Notes: generated from the sequence alone by a model not told the origin. A stretch of 64,000 bases of DNA from Prorocentrum cordatum (GCA_963575745.1 CAUYUJ010017890.1:1-64000); one strand, 5' to 3'. Shown: positions 38,685 through 48,585, numbered from the stretch's first letter. Numbers and translations: made by a program.

Positions 38685-41600
38685 ATGGCAGCTAGCCAAG
38701 ACGGCTCAGATGCGGAGGCTGCGTCCTCTGCTGGCACAGGTCCCCCGGACCTGCATGCAGTCCTGCGCGTAATGGCCGAGACCCAGCGGGAGCTCTTGGC
38801 CTTACATCGGGATCGTGGTGGCGACGGCGGTCCCAGACGTACACGTCTACTGCTGTCGCAGGTGAAGCTCCCAGAGTTCGATGGTGCAGTCGGTACGAGT
38901 ACCAAGAAGTACCGAGAGTGGCGCAAGGAGGTTGAAGTCATCCGCAACCTCAACCAGCTCTCAGATGTGGAGCTGGGCCTGATCATCTACAGTCAAGTGA
39001 CAGGTCGAGCCAAAGAGCTCATCGAGGTGCTTGATGCGTCGGACCTCCGACGCGAGGATACGCTTGAGACCATCTTTGCTATCTACGACGACGCCTTCGA
39101 GAAGATGGATCACGAGCGCCTCGATCAGGTGCATCAGGAGTGGGAGCGAGCACACCGTCGAGCTGGGCAGCCCATCATGGATTGGACCACGTACTTGCGC
39201 AAGAAGCGCATGGAGTTGCAGCTCGAGGATCCTACTTCAGCGATCAGCGATCGCGCGCTGGCAAGCAAGATGCTTCGTGGCGCTGGACTGTCGCAGAAGG
39301 AGCGAGCGCAGGTGCTCTTCAACTGTGGCGGCATCTACGACTCGAAGCGGATGGAGGTCGTGCTGAAGGCAGCATACTCGAAGGTGCACGACACTGAGAA
39401 GCGCTCGGTGCTCCCTCGCCGCTCGCCGTTTGTGGCGCAGCGTGAGCACGGGCGCTCCTCTGGGAGCTCGGGCGGTCGCTATCCGCACCCTCCCATGGCT
39501 CGCAGGCCATACGTGTTGCGAGGACGCTCTGGCCAGCACGTGCACGAGGTAGAGAACGGCGAAGACTACGATGAACACCACGGCGACCTGGAGGAGGCGC
39601 AGCACGACGAAGATGAAGCAGATGAACAGGACGATGGAGACCCCGGAGCGGGCGAGGGGATCATCTTCGAGGAAGGCGCCGAGGTCGAAGAGGAGCTGGC
39701 GTCGGACAACGACGGGCCAGATGACGAGGAGTACGAGGCACCGGAGGATCTTCAGGAAGCGTTCTTGGCCGGCTGGAGGGCCAAGCAGAAGACGGCGGTA
39801 CAGCGTCAGAAGCGCGGGTTCGTTGCCCCTCGGCAGCGGGACCCCAAGAAGATCAACGCCAGCGGCTCCTTCCAGGCTGGTCGGAAGCCGACGGACCAGC
39901 GCAAGGCTAACAGCCGGTGTGCTGACTGCGATCAGCCCGGCCACTGGCGTGGCGACCCGGAGTGCCCCAAGGTGAAGAGTGGCGAGCGCGAGCCGTACAA
40001 CAAGATCGGGCCGAAGAGTGGCCAGCCAGCGTCGCTCAACCAGCGGAGCTCTGTGAAGCCGCCGGCTCCAAGGCAGGTGCATGGACCGATCATCCACTGG
40101 GTTGGCATGGCAGGTAGTGCCGAGGAGCGTCGTGGCCGCGCTCCATGGCGCCGTGCTCCCCAGTCGGTGCCTGCCCAGAGGCATCCGGTGGAGGGTCGAG
40201 CTGATGCTCCAGGGCGGATCATCATGCATCCCAGACCCAAGAGCATGCCTGCGCCGAGCCTACGCCGGGACGCCGACGATGGCCCAGGGCCCGCACAGAG
40301 CAGTGATGAACGTGCGCGCGCCCGTGCCAGGCGCGGGGAGGATCAGGAGGACGAGGATGCATGTGTGCGTTGCCATCGCATTCTGGCCAACACCCACCCA
40401 AAGGGGCACAGCGTGGAGTTGGAGTTTCCTGACCTTGCCACGGTCCATCACATCGTGGAGCGCGTGACGAACAAGAAGCCTATCTTCTTCAAGCAAGGCC
40501 GCTTCGAGAGCCTCGACTTCGTCCAGGGTCGGCTCGTGCGCCTGCAGCTGACCACATCGAGGCCTTGTACGGCGGCTGAGGTGGATCTCGACGAGATCAC
40601 GGCAACTATATTCAAGATCGTGATGGGCGGCAATCGTGATACCAAGCCCCGTGACGATCGGCGCGGTGAAGGCGGGAGTCGTGACACCAAGCAGCGTGAA
40701 GATCATCATCGAGATCGTCGTGACGACCGCCAGCGTGATCGGGGAGCTGTTCTCCGTGAACCTCGTGCCCCTCCTCCGCCCGAGGCGGAGGCCTCCTCGC
40801 GTTCAAGGTCGCGGAGTACACCAGCAGGCCGCGGTGTGAAGGAAGAGAAGCGGAGTCCACCAGAAGACCGCGGTGAGAAGGAAGAGAAGGAAGAAAAGAA
40901 AGAGAAGAAGAAGAAGAAGGCGAGGAGCAGCAAAAAAGAGAAGAAAGAGAGAAAGAAGGCAAGAAACAGCAAGGAAGTGAAGAAGGAGGATGAGGCCAGC
41001 GAGGAGGATGAGGCCAGCGAGGACGACAACGATCAGCGGCGTGAGGATAAGGAGGTGCCGTTCACGCCAGAGGAGATGGACGAGATCTTCTGCAGCTGGT
41101 ATCAGCGTCAGGACATCTTTAGGGATTACCTGACGCCGCCGGCAACCATCCACTTCATCACTAAGAACGACCGCATCGTGCGCCTCTACTACACGCGCCG
41201 CTGCGAGAAGCCGGACTTCTCTCTATCCAGCGGCCCTGCGAGGGCCCATCCTGTATACGTGGTGGATACCGCAGCGGCGGCGTCGGCGAAGGGAGCATCG
41301 AAGACTAAAGGATCCCCAGACGGAGCTGTGCCTGGACTAACGTCTGCCGCTCCGACTGGGGAGGCCGCCGCTGTTCCTAAGGACGAGGACTGGGTCATGG
41401 CAGGAGCCTCCGAGGAAGTGAGAAAGAGCGAGGAAAAGAAGCGACTAGAGGTCTTGCAGCGTGACAAAGCTGAGTTGCTGGATCGCCTCGCGCTGATAGA
41501 GAAACAGGAGATGGAGATGCACGCCCGATTGAACCCAGGCGAGGTCTACGACGGCCTACAGAAGCGACGTGAGCAGGCACCTCTGCCAGAGCGTGTCCTG

Positions 41601-44600
41601 CCTACATCTCCTGAGCAGCAGGGAGTCGGAAGCGTGTGGAAGAACATGGAGGGAATACGACGACGTGTCCATCTTCCAGCGCCTCCAGGAGCCGCGAGCT
41701 CAGGTGCCCCTGCCGCTGCGACGGCATCTCCAGCTGCATCTGGAGTCCCGCGCGTAGTCACCGCCTCTGGACGGAGCTACGTCATGAGTGTCGGTGCCAC
41801 GCAGAGCGACCTGGAGAAGCAGCAGATGCACCGAGCCATGTACGACTCGCAGTTCGACGGCGAGAGGCTGGTCCCAGGTCCGAAGGCGAAGTTCGACCCA
41901 GAGCTCATGCAGCAGCAGGCTGCGTGTGTTCATCCTGTGGGCGAGTTGAAGTGGCAGTCAAACGGCACCGTGATCTTCGCGAAGTGCAAGAAGTGTTCGT
42001 TGAAGTCGGTGATCCATTACACGCTGGAGAAGCCCAAGACGGATGAAGGGGAACCTCCCAGGAACACCCCAGACGGAGCTGTGCCAGGACTAACGTCTGC
42101 CGCTCCGACTGGGGAGGACGTCGCCGTCAAAAAGGGCACGGACCCCTGGGCAGCAAAGGGCGCAGACCCTTGGGCAGCAAAAGGGGGATCTGCGGCCCAC
42201 ATGGTCACTACCCGAGAGGAGTGCCCTCGCAAGGTGGTAGATGAGCAGTCCGTCATGCTTGTTGTCTTGCCCGCGGGGCTGGCTATGATTGACACGGGCT
42301 GCAAGCGGGCTGTCGGTGGACGTCCGTGGCACGTCGAGCTGCAGAAGACCTTGGATGCTATGGGCGTGCCGTACCACAGCATCAACCAGCGCGAGTACTT
42401 CAAGTTCGGCCCAGGCGTGCCGCCCTTGTCAGAGCGTGCGTGGTGCTACACAGTCGGCATCAATGGTACGCAGGGCGAGGTTGTGATCTCGGAGGTCGAT
42501 GCCGAGGTGCCAGGTCTCATCGGTCCTGATGAGATGGCAGAGTGGGACGCAGCAATCAGCTTCAAGAACGGTACTTTCACGGCGAACGGTGTGACCAAGC
42601 CGCTGGTCCCGGCTGCGTCCGGGCATCCGTGCGTGTCATTGCTGGATTTCCCGGCACCGGTCGTGAGTGCCTTCCCCGTCGGACAGTCCGAGGAGCAGGA
42701 CGAGCTCGCAGACGAGATGTTCAGCGGAACTGCGAGCCACGAAGAGAAGGATGAGCGCAGCGTCGCTGAGACCGTCGAGGAGGAGGACACGCACGATTCT
42801 GACAGCAACGACGGCCAGGACGTAGGCGACTCAGAGCTGAGTACATCCCACTATCACACCAGCGACCCAGAGTCCGCGGAGACGGCATCGAGTGACGAGG
42901 AGGTTTTCATGGAAAACGCGGACAACGAGGTTTTCATGACGAAAGGTGCTCGCAGGCACGTCCGGAGCAACCTGAAGGAGCTGGAGGTTCTGATGACCGA
43001 GGAAATGGCGAACAGGAAGCTTCGGGCTGATCGGCAGGAGCAGGACGCCCTCAAGCACTACCAGGAGGAACGTGTACTGCCCTTTCAGAGGGAGACCCGG
43101 CGGCGACCGGGGCCCTGGAGGATCGTAGAGGTCTTCGCATGGGCTTGCCAACTCACGATCCTGGCGGCGAGCATGGGATGGGACGCCCACCAGCCCATCG
43201 CAGCGCCAGAGTTCGACCTCCTGACGGTCCAGGGCAGGAACGAGGCACGGGCGTACCTGGTTGCAGTTGACCCAGATTTCGTGGCTTTGTCCCCACCTCC
43301 TACGGCATGGAGTCGGCTGCAGAGTGTCGACCAGCGAAGGCCTATGCGAGTGCGCCGGCAACGCCGAGAGCGGACCGAGTACCGCATGTTGCTCTCGTTC
43401 ACGGACGAGGTGATGCAGTGGCAAGCTGCAAGGGGACGCGCAGCCATGGTAATGGACCACGCGCAATCGACAATCTGGAGCCAGCCACCCGTGAGTGCAA
43501 CGAAGTCGAACCCAGCATTCGAGGACGCGATCTGCCTCAAGGACACCACGAGAGTGTTGGCGAACCCTGGGGTTTGCACGGCCGTGCGCGGGAGCTGCGC
43601 AGAGGAGTTCGGCACGGCTGTGATGAGCGGTGCCGCGGATCATTTGGCTTGGCAGTTCGAGAACTCGAGTTTTCCTGCAGCACAACTCCCTGACCCCACG
43701 GAGGAGCCCAGGAGTTATGGACCCGAGCCCGCGGAGCAGGGTCATGGAGAGGCTCCCAGAGACGTTTCGGAGAGACCTGAGTGGGGGAAAACACCGCAGG
43801 AGATTCGAGCCGAGATTCGCGAGGCATTGCAGAAGACGGTGAAGGAGGAGTCCATGCAGCACCCTGCGGAGGAGGAGGAGGTTGCAGCCTCCTGGTCAGA
43901 GATGGAGCTTCCGGAGGTGGTGCGGCAGGACATCATGACGAAGATTCCTCGGAGTACGCGACGTGCTGTGCGGAAGGCCCATCGCGGTCTCGGACACCCC
44001 AGCCGACCGACGTTCATCAAGATGCTGCGTCTCGGCGGTGCAACGCCCAACGCGTTGGCATACGCGAAGCATTGGCAGTGTCCGACTTGTGCTGAGTCGG
44101 AGGCGCCGCCCCGTCCAGTGCAAGGGACGGCGGACGTGCGACCATTCGGCTTCAATGTGACGGTTGTGATCGACGTGAAGTACCTACGGGACGCGGCCAA
44201 GGAGCAGCTGGTGGTCCTCAGCATGGTGGATGCTGGTACGGGATGGCACTGCGCCTGCCTTCTCAAGAATAGGACGGCCAAGCACGTAGCACGCCAGATC
44301 ATGAATGAGTGGTTCAAGCATTACGGCGTGCCAGAGAACATCGTGATCGACCAGGGCGGCGAGTTCGAGGGCTACTTCAACGCGCTGATGGAGCAGTTCG
44401 GCATTAATACGAAGACGACGGGAGCTCATGCAGCATGGCAGCATGGCCTGGCCGAGCGCCACGGAGGATTGCTCGGCACTATCTGGGGCAAGGTGGTGCA
44501 CGAGTTCCACGTCCAGGGCAAGTCGATGTCTACTGTGGCCCTGGCTGCCATCATCAATGCGAAGAACTCGACGATCAGCCGCAATGGATTGACCCCGGAG

Positions 44601-47144
44601 CAGGCTGTCTTCGGGCGGATCTTGAACTTTACGGAGGTGACTAACAGGGACGACGATGAGGTTCTCATGTCGGTTCTCGGCGCCAAGGGCATAGCTTGGC
44701 GTTCGTCTCAAATCCGTACCGCAGCAAAGATGATGTTGCTGGAGCGCGACGCGACGGACAAGGTGCGGAGGGCGCTGCTACGACAGGCGCCGACGGTCGT
44801 CGGCGATCTGTGCCCAAGATCGAGGGTGTATTTCTGGGCACCGAATCCGTTCAAGGGACGTCGTCGGCAAGATCCTGAAAGATGGCGGGGTCCTGCGACT
44901 GTGATCGCGAAGGAATCCAACAGCCGGTACTACGTATCATGGCGTGGTCACGTGCTACTTGTTGCTCGAGAGCAGCTCCGGCACGCCTCCTCCCAGGAGG
45001 CCGCAGCTGCAGAGTCCATCCAGACGGACGTGCGGCTGACACAGCAGCGAGATGATCGCGCCTACCACGACATCGTGGACGTCACGCCCAAGGTGAAGGT
45101 TCAGAAGGTGAGGAAAACATTCTTGAAGAAGGAGCGTGACCGACATAGGGAGCTCGAGGGGTCCAGGCAGCCTCGTGTGGACCTGAGGGCCCTGGACGCC
45201 ATTGAGGCACAGGCTAAGGAGGAGGAGCCGCCTGAGCAGCAGCAGCTGCCGCAGCTTCCCCCTCCGAGGAGGGCACGTTCTCGTTCCCCTCCAGGCCGGA
45301 TATCCTCTGAGACGTACCCGAAGGCTTCTCCGGGAGCATCGGGCTCTGGCGGCCCTTCGGTGCCGCCGATTCCCAGAGACGATTTCGAGCTTGAGCGAAA
45401 GCGGAAGTTCCTGGTAGATGACGTGCCGAGTTGCATCAAGAAGACGCGTCTGCAGGCTGCTCCTACGAGTGGTTTGCCGGCCCTCCGCGAGGTGGCCATG
45501 AACGCTGTTGTGCACTCGGGACCCCAGGAGTGGTTCGACCAGAATGCCTTGGATGGTGTCTCCACGCTCGTTCAGAAAGTCGTACGAGGAGTACGCGTAC
45601 ATCGAGAGCCACGGCGGAGACTCTATGATCACGACCGCCACCGGGAGTGCAATCGCCTGTCGGTGATGCTCTCCGCCACGGGCCAGTGTGCCTACAAGGA
45701 CGACGGCGCGAGCCGTACCAACGAGCGCACGGAGGACAGCTGGGTTGGTCTCACGCTTTTCTACCACGACAAGCCGGACGCTCAGGCACAAGGGGTGTAC
45801 TATTTGGACACTCCGGAGGGTCTTGTACGGCAGCCGATGACTTACGAGGAATGGATCAACGTGTCATCTGTGTATGACGCATGGCTGCAGGAGGCCCGGT
45901 ACGAGCACGACGTGTTCGCACTCGTGATGAAGCAGAACGCGAAGGAGCTAGACCCACGTCACTTCAACCAGCACGAGAAGGCTAAGTTCGACGAGGCCGA
46001 TGCCGCCGAGTGGCGGCAATGGATCGCCAACAACACGGTCGAGCTGGTCACCGAGGAGGAGGAGAAGAGCATCCCAAAGGACAAGATCATCTCGGTGCCC
46101 ATGCGTTCGGTTCGCACGAACTGGGGGCGAGGGCTGGAGTTGGAAGCGAAGTCGCGCTTGATCATCCCTGGCCATCTCGACCCGCAGCTTGGTCTATTCA
46201 GGACGGATTCGCCTACTACTTCCCCTTTGGCTGTGCTGGTGTGTGCGTCTATCGCAATGGCGATGGATTGGACATTCGAGTGCTTCGACGTAGCGACTGC
46301 GTTCCTGTCCGGGCTGAAGCTGGAACGGGAGCTGTATGTGAGGGCTCCTAAGGACGGGCTTCCAGCCGTCGACGGTGCTGGATGGCCAGCCGTGCGACCT
46401 TATGCGTTGCTTCGCTTGCTGAAAGGGGCGTACGGTTTGACGGAGGCGCCTCGGTTGTGGTATCTCCGAGCCCGCCAGGTGTTGACGGACGAGGTCGGCT
46501 TCGTGGAGCTGCGCTGTGCTCGAGCTGTCTTCGTTTATCGGATGAACGATAAGTTGATTGCTATGTTGACCTTGCACGTCGACGACGGCATGCTGTTTGG
46601 AGACCCGCACGACCCCCAGTACCAGGAGGTGAAGGCGAACATCAACAGTCGTTTCAACATCAAGCACTGGAAGAAGGGCAACGACAAGGAGGCAGTCGCC
46701 TATCTCGGTGAGGAGTGGTGGCGCCACCCCGATCACATCGAGATCAGCATGCACGAGTACATCGGCAAGCTGACGAAGCACCCCCTTGCAAGGGGTGACG
46801 ACGAGGAGCGGGAGATGACTCCCGAGGAGCACCACGACTTCCGGAGCTTGCTCCAGAAGGTGCGGTGGCCTGTCGCACGCGTGGTGCCACAGCTCGCGTA
46901 TAGTGTCTCGGCGCTCGCACAGAAGGATCCGAAAGGTCGGAGGTTACTGCACCTGCGAGTGCTCAATGACATCATCGACCGGCTTCAGGACTACGACAAG
47001 AGAGGTCTTGCGACTCTCCGGATCCGCCGTGTGGACATCGAGCGCTTGCAGGTGCTCACGCTTATGGACGCTTCGTTTGCGAAGGAACCCGGCTGTAAGA
47101 GCCAGATGGGGTTCATGAGTATGATTACGGACACCCGAGTTTGA
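38685..47144 (+). CDS. Copia gag-pol polyprotein (gag, protease, integrase, RT, start of RNase H)
   Basis: 2,819 codons from an ATG in a strong context (GCCGCCATGG), about twice the usual copia length. Residues 60-230 are gag-like (LPEFDGAVGTSTKKYREW). A CX2CX4HX6C knuckle lies at 412-427 and a Lys/Glu-rich low-complexity linker at about 660-780. A CXH...CX2C motif lies at 1081-1104. The aspartic protease motif DTG is at 1203-1205. Integrase has an HHCC finger (H1766, H1771, C1799, C1802) and a D1830, D1889, E1924 triad. RT has FDVATAFL (D2535) and VDD (D2633, D2634). RNase H begins with MDASFA (D2795). The frame then stops at TGA 47142-47144, in the middle of RNase H. The products would form a particle, process the polyprotein, copy the RNA and integrate the DNA. 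Confidence 0.95.
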   Translation: MAASQDGSDAEAASSAGTGPPDLHAVLRVMAETQRELLALHRDRGGDGGPRRTRLLLSQVKLPEFDGAVGTSTKKYREWRKEVEVIRNLNQLSDVELGLIIYSQVTGRAKELIEVLDASDLRREDTLETIFAIYDDAFEKMDHERLDQVHQEWERAHRRAGQPIMDWTTYLRKKRMELQLEDPTSAISDRALASKMLRGAGLSQKERAQVLFNCGGIYDSKRMEVVLKAAYSKVHDTEKRSVLPRRSPFVAQREHGRSSGSSGGRYPHPPMARRPYVLRGRSGQHVHEVENGEDYDEHHGDLEEAQHDEDEADEQDDGDPGAGEGIIFEEGAEVEEELASDNDGPDDEEYEAPEDLQEAFLAGWRAKQKTAVQRQKRGFVAPRQRDPKKINASGSFQAGRKPTDQRKANSRCADCDQPGHWRGDPECPKVKSGEREPYNKIGPKSGQPASLNQRSSVKPPAPRQVHGPIIHWVGMAGSAEERRGRAPWRRAPQSVPAQRHPVEGRADAPGRIIMHPRPKSMPAPSLRRDADDGPGPAQSSDERARARARRGEDQEDEDACVRCHRILANTHPKGHSVELEFPDLATVHHIVERVTNKKPIFFKQGRFESLDFVQGRLVRLQLTTSRPCTAAEVDLDEITATIFKIVMGGNRDTKPRDDRRGEGGSRDTKQREDHHRDRRDDRQRDRGAVLREPRAPPPPEAEASSRSRSRSTPAGRGVKEEKRSPPEDRGEKEEKEEKKEKKKKKARSSKKEKKERKKARNSKEVKKEDEASEEDEASEDDNDQRREDKEVPFTPEEMDEIFCSWYQRQDIFRDYLTPPATIHFITKNDRIVRLYYTRRCEKPDFSLSSGPARAHPVYVVDTAAAASAKGASKTKGSPDGAVPGLTSAAPTGEAAAVPKDEDWVMAGASEEVRKSEEKKRLEVLQRDKAELLDRLALIEKQEMEMHARLNPGEVYDGLQKRREQAPLPERVLPTSPEQQGVGSVWKNMEGIRRRVHLPAPPGAASSGAPAAATASPAASGVPRVVTASGRSYVMSVGATQSDLEKQQMHRAMYDSQFDGERLVPGPKAKFDPELMQQQAACVHPVGELKWQSNGTVIFAKCKKCSLKSVIHYTLEKPKTDEGEPPRNTPDGAVPGLTSAAPTGEDVAVKKGTDPWAAKGADPWAAKGGSAAHMVTTREECPRKVVDEQSVMLVVLPAGLAMIDTGCKRAVGGRPWHVELQKTLDAMGVPYHSINQREYFKFGPGVPPLSERAWCYTVGINGTQGEVVISEVDAEVPGLIGPDEMAEWDAAISFKNGTFTANGVTKPLVPAASGHPCVSLLDFPAPVVSAFPVGQSEEQDELADEMFSGTASHEEKDERSVAETVEEEDTHDSDSNDGQDVGDSELSTSHYHTSDPESAETASSDEEVFMENADNEVFMTKGARRHVRSNLKELEVLMTEEMANRKLRADRQEQDALKHYQEERVLPFQRETRRRPGPWRIVEVFAWACQLTILAASMGWDAHQPIAAPEFDLLTVQGRNEARAYLVAVDPDFVALSPPPTAWSRLQSVDQRRPMRVRRQRRERTEYRMLLSFTDEVMQWQAARGRAAMVMDHAQSTIWSQPPVSATKSNPAFEDAICLKDTTRVLANPGVCTAVRGSCAEEFGTAVMSGAADHLAWQFENSSFPAAQLPDPTEEPRSYGPEPAEQGHGEAPRDVSERPEWGKTPQEIRAEIREALQKTVKEESMQHPAEEEEVAASWSEMELPEVVRQDIMTKIPRSTRRAVRKAHRGLGHPSRPTFIKMLRLGGATPNALAYAKHWQCPTCAESEAPPRPVQGTADVRPFGFNVTVVIDVKYLRDAAKEQLVVLSMVDAGTGWHCACLLKNRTAKHVARQIMNEWFKHYGVPENIVIDQGGEFEGYFNALMEQFGINTKTTGAHAAWQHGLAERHGGLLGTIWGKVVHEFHVQGKSMSTVALAAIINAKNSTISRNGLTPEQAVFGRILNFTEVTNRDDDEVLMSVLGAKGIAWRSSQIRTAAKMMLLERDATDKVRRALLRQAPTVVGDLCPRSRVYFWAPNPFKGRRRQDPERWRGPATVIAKESNSRYYVSWRGHVLLVAREQLRHASSQEAAAAESIQTDVRLTQQRDDRAYHDIVDVTPKVKVQKVRKTFLKKERDRHRELEGSRQPRVDLRALDAIEAQAKEEEPPEQQQLPQLPPPRRARSRSPPGRISSETYPKASPGASGSGGPSVPPIPRDDFELERKRKFLVDDVPSCIKKTRLQAAPTSGLPALREVAMNAVVHSGPQEWFDQNALDGVSTLVQKVVRGVRVHREPRRRLYDHDRHRECNRLSVMLSATGQCAYKDDGASRTNERTEDSWVGLTLFYHDKPDAQAQGVYYLDTPEGLVRQPMTYEEWINVSSVYDAWLQEARYEHDVFALVMKQNAKELDPRHFNQHEKAKFDEADAAEWRQWIANNTVELVTEEEEKSIPKDKIISVPMRSVRTNWGRGLELEAKSRLIIPGHLDPQLGLFRTDSPTTSPLAVLVCASIAMAMDWTFECFDVATAFLSGLKLERELYVRAPKDGLPAVDGAGWPAVRPYALLRLLKGAYGLTEAPRLWYLRARQVLTDEVGFVELRCARAVFVYRMNDKLIAMLTLHVDDGMLFGDPHDPQYQEVKANINSRFNIKHWKKGNDKEAVAYLGEEWWRHPDHIEISMHEYIGKLTKHPLARGDDEEREMTPEEHHDFRSLLQKVRWPVARVVPQLAYSVSALAQKDPKGRRLLHLRVLNDIIDRLQDYDKRGLATLRIRRVDIERLQVLTLMDASFAKEPGCKSQMGFMSMITDTRV
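41313..41365 (+). repeat. Internal coding duplication, copy 1
   Basis: CCCCAGACGGAGCTGTGCC and following bases (peptide PDGAVPGLTSAAPTGE) recur at 42066-42118. Confidence 0.85.
42066..42118 (+). repeat. Internal coding duplication, copy 2
   Basis: Same 16-residue peptide as at 41313-41365, about 250 codons later and just upstream of the protease. It is followed by a second short repeat (DPWAAKG twice). Confidence 0.85.
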
Positions 47145-47701
47145 AGGAGCTAACTGTATGCTGTCTAGTGGAGTTTCAGAGCAGTACTATTACACGAGTT
47201 GTTGGATCTACGATGGCCGCAGAGTCTGCGGCTATGTCCGTGGCTTTGGATCGGCAGCTTTACCTCAGGCTGCTGATTGAGGCAATCTTGTACGGGGAGC
47301 CGCCCTTGCAAGGGGACTGGAGGCTGGCGCTGAAGGTTCCAGGGGCGCTCGTGACGGATGCGAAGTCGCTCTACGATCACACGTCCAAGATCGGCTCGAT
47401 GCCGGTGTCTCGGCAGACCCTCATTGACTTGTTGGTGGCCAAGGATTTGATAGAGCAGGAGGCCATCAAGTTCAAGTGGCTGCCTAATAGCCACATGCTA
47501 GCGGACGTGCTGACAAAGGCCGTGCAGCCTAACGAGGTGCTATCGCAGTTCCTCCGCCACGGACTGTTCAGCATGGTGCCTACTGCTGAGCAAGAGGATG
47601 AGGAGGCACACCGTCTGCGGCTGCGCCGCGGACAGCGTGAGAGAGCCAAGGAGCGGAAGGCCCTGCGTCGGGTCGCCGTTCCAGGGCCTGCGAGCCCGTG
47701 A
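47141..47701 (+). CDS. Copia RNase H C-terminal part, frameshifted
   Basis: The open frame is one register away from the gag-pol frame and overlaps its stop. The family residues are present: the catalytic Glu in STMAAESAAMS (E28 of the frame), Asp in VTDAKSLYDH (D73), and the ADVLTKAV motif near the end. There is no natural start codon (the first codon is TTG), so it is not a separate gene. It is the end of the polyprotein detached by a one-base indel near the GAGTTTGAAGG at 47137-47147. No classical slippery heptamer is present, so programmed frameshifting is less likely. The C-terminus is Arg/Glu-rich. Confidence 0.85.
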   Translation: MKELTVCCLVEFQSSTITRVVGSTMAAESAAMSVALDRQLYLRLLIEAILYGEPPLQGDWRLALKVPGALVTDAKSLYDHTSKIGSMPVSRQTLIDLLVAKDLIEQEAIKFKWLPNSHMLADVLTKAVQPNEVLSQFLRHGLFSMVPTAEQEDEEAHRLRLRRGQRERAKERKALRRVAVPGPASP

Positions 47702-47750
47702 GGTCCTGATTGCGGCTGCTGATGGACCTAGTGAGGGCTACGGTGATGTA

Positions 47751-47950
47751 TGCATATCCTTTGAGTTGATAGTCTGGAATAGTGGATCCAGACATTCGTA
47801 TTCTTGTATTTATATTTTGAGCCTCAGGCCGCACTTTGCTTGAGGTGTTTCATGCATATCCTTTGAGTTGACAGTCTGGATTAGTGAATCTAGACATTCA
47901 TATTTTATATTTATATCTTGAGCCTCAGGCCGCATTTGCTTGAGGTGTTT
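47751..47950 (+). repeat. Tandem 102-bp repeat in the copia 3' region
   Basis: TGCATATCCTTTGAGTTGA begins copies at 47751 and 47853. Each ends with GAGCCTCAGGCCGCA and GCTTGAGGTGTTTC, which can pair as a CCTCA/TGAGG hairpin. It lies between the RNase H stop and the 3' LTR. Confidence 0.85.
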
Positions 47951-48037
47951 CGGCCTGTGGGCTGATATACATTATAATTGCGTGCAGCGTTTCCCTTTCG
48001 AAGGGAGCGGCATCGGGGCAGCATTGTACTCACCCAG

Positions 48038-48220
48038 TGTGAAGAGTGCACTCCCCTGCCCCTCTGCCGCCCGTGCCACCATGTGTGTATGTTGTACACG
48101 CTTGTCTTGTTTTGTGGCATGCACGCTGCCCGCCGCTGTTTTGGCCCTAGTCCTAGGGCCCTGGGACGCACCCGCAGTTTTGACTGCCGCGCAGTCCGAG
48201 CTAAAAGAACTGCACTGACA
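48038..48220 (+). repeat. 3' LTR
   Basis: 183 bp, 178 of them identical to the 5' LTR. No clean polypurine tract abuts it. The nearest purine-rich run, GAAGGGAGCGG, ends about 28 bp upstream. Confidence 0.95.
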
Positions 48221-48235
48221 CAAGGGTCCAAGGGT

Positions 48236-48345
48236 CTATCTGGCAGAGCTTTTCCCACCGGATCCGCTTCTGACGGCCCCAGGCCCCGAACGAGGCCCCC
48301 GGAGCCGCGCAAAGCAAGCAACAAACCTCCTCGAACCCGAACTTC
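48236..48345 (-). repeat. Decayed family 5 fragment
   Basis: GGATCCGCTTCTGACGGCCC then AGGCCCCGAACGAGGCCCCC and AACAAACCTCCTCGAA follow the family 5 interior. Confidence 0.4.
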
Positions 48346-48585
48346 GAGCCCCTGCCCCCCCCGGCCCCCCCCCCTCTTCCTGTTGGCCGGAACCAATGCT
48401 GTGCCACCTCGCACCCCCAGCCAGCTCCAACTCTCTCCCACCCCCCTGTCGGGCTGTCTTTTTCCTGCGCGCCCCGCGAGGCGGGCAACCTCGCGCGCGG
48501 GCGCGCGCGGTCGACAACTCGAACGTGCAACCGCAGGCGCGCACCCGCTCGACGGCCCGCGGGGAGAAGGGAGAGGAGGGGGAGG
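48346..48585. other. GC-rich spacer
   Basis: C-rich and GCGCGC-rich sequence. No gene seen. Confidence 0.45.

Larger units (their letters stand above)
38423..48220 (+). mobile_element. Ty1/copia-type LTR retrotransposon, near-complete
   Basis: A 9,798-bp element bounded by two 183-bp direct repeats (TGTGAAGAG...CTGACA) with TG/CA ends. Flanking pentamers CAATG (38418-38422) and CAAGG (48221-48225) agree at 4 of 5 positions, consistent with a 5-bp target duplication altered by one base. The internal order is primer site, gag, protease, integrase, reverse transcriptase, RNase H. Integrase before RT is diagnostic of the copia (Pseudoviridae-like) superfamily. Five LTR differences and one frameshift before RNase H suggest an old, probably non-autonomous copy. 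Confidence 0.95.

Noticed and set aside
47137-47147. Programmed -1 frameshift site in copia
   Set aside because: The junction lacks an X-XXY-YYZ heptamer, and I saw no obvious downstream stem. An indel is simpler.
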